Source: an uncultured Chloroflexota bacterium
Lineage (GTDB): Bacteria; Chloroflexota; Dehalococcoidia; CAUJGQ01
Direction: 5' to 3'
NCBI GenBank assembly: GCA_937879875.1
Contig: CALFMN010000089.1
Coordinates: 1-13,345, forward strand
Length of the DNA: 13,345 nucleotides
Below the pieces are notes generated by a model. That model was not told where the DNA came from and made no database searches. It worked only from the letters and a program-made list of their open reading frames with translations. The position numbers and the translations under genes are program-made. Shown here one piece after another: positions 12,970 to 13,345 of the stretch. The first letter of the stretch is position 1, and every line of letters starts with the position of its first letter.

Positions 12970-13345
12970 ATGTCTGGAAAGAGCAACACCACCGTCGCGA
13001 TCCCGGCGGAGCCCGCCGCGATTCCCGCGCCGCGCACACCGCTGCTCGGCCGCGCGGCGGAGCTGGCCGCCGTACGGGCGTTGCTGCTGCGCGACGACGT
13101 GGGGCTGACCACGCTCACCGGCCCGGGCGGCTCGGGCAAGACGCGGCTGGCCGTCGCCGTTGCCCGCTTGACCGCGGACGCCTTTGCGGACGGCGTGGTC
13201 TTCGTCTCGCTGGCGCCGCTGGCCGAGCCCGTGCTTGTCCCTGCCATGATCGCCGCGGCGCTCGGCGTGCGCGAGGCCGGCGGGCAGCCGCTGCTCGCCA
13301 CGCTGCAAGGCTTCCTGCACGAGAAGGCGATCTTGCTCGTGCTCG
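12970..13345 (+). CDS. N-terminus of a LuxR/AfsR-type signalling P-loop ATPase (partial)
   Basis: The gene runs off the window; 125 residues are visible. After a short Pro/Ala lead comes PLLGRAAELAAVRALLL (residues 24-40), the typical entry of AAA_16/NB-ARC-like regulators. Then LTTLTGPGGSGKTRLAVAVA contains Walker A GPGGSGKT, and DGVVFVSLAPLAEPVLV and AAALGV mark the strand-helix pattern seen after it. The visible end, EKAILLVL, is the strand that leads to Walker B, which is beyond the edge. In GC-rich Chloroflexota and Actinobacteria such N-termini usually belong to ~700-1000-aa proteins ending in TPR repeats and/or a LuxR helix-turn-helix. The ATG is preceded by GAGG at about 9 nt. The C-terminal output domain cannot be seen. 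Confidence 0.85.
   Translation, partial: MSGKSNTTVAIPAEPAAIPAPRTPLLGRAAELAAVRALLLRDDVGLTTLTGPGGSGKTRLAVAVARLTADAFADGVVFVSLAPLAEPVLVPAMIAAALGVREAGGQPLLATLQGFLHEKAILLVL

Noticed and set aside
12448..13320. Long minus-strand frame opposite the small ORF and the P-loop ATPase
   Set aside because: The plus-strand frame has unambiguous Walker A and family sequence; the minus frame is Arg/Gly/His-rich with no domain.

Overview
This is a GC-rich bacterial chromosomal window, mostly ordinary accessory metabolism and regulation with unusually many small hairpin-forming intergenic repeats. The gene mix suggests a Chloroflexota-type (Thermomicrobia-like) soil or thermophile lineage: a luciferase-like flavin monooxygenase, an af470-like (DUF4188) monooxygenase, patatin, ABC1 kinase, and a LuxR/AfsR-type ATPase with a short N-terminal lead. 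There is no rRNA or other taxonomic marker, so this is an inference only.

Layout. Positions 1-519 hold no gene. They contain a 142-bp MITE-like element (55-196) directly abutting a ~215-bp hairpin-rich repeat (family A, copy 1). Next comes a luciferase-like monooxygenase (520-1701, +). A less GC-biased gene follows (1805-3193, +); it fuses an N-terminal EVE (modified-base reader) domain to a nuclease domain whose motif spacing resembles the FokI cleavage domain. Then come a GNAT acetyltransferase (3274-3783, +), a convergent carboxymuconolactone decarboxylase-like protein (3793-4314, -), repeat B copy 1, and an AAA/ABC-type ATPase (4571-5371, -). Divergent from the ATPase is a DUF4188 monooxygenase (5496-6011, +), followed by a diverged repeat A-like copy and an M20 peptidase with AbgB-like motifs (6214-7560, +, GTG start). 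A decayed repeat B lies between this gene and a convergent secreted orphan protein (7686-8147, -, TTG start). Repeat A copy 2 sits in the next divergent region, followed by a patatin-like phospholipase (8590-9549, +) and an ABC1/AarF/UbiB kinase (about 9631-11112, +), probably cotranscribed. Repeat B copy 2 comes next and supplies the stop codon and last ~25 residues of an unknown gene (11227-11721, -). That gene lies immediately downstream of a TetR regulator (11724-12314, -). The window ends with a possible 76-aa basic small protein (12544-12774, +) and the start of a large P-loop signalling ATPase (12970 to the edge, +).

The most notable items are the EVE/FokI-like fusion, which is a candidate single-gene modification-dependent restriction enzyme, and the two repeat families. 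In the repeats the hairpin arms differ in sequence between copies but stay complementary, which suggests that the folded structure is what is maintained. One such repeat has been captured as a protein C-terminus. No CRISPR array, tRNA, rRNA or intact transposase was seen.
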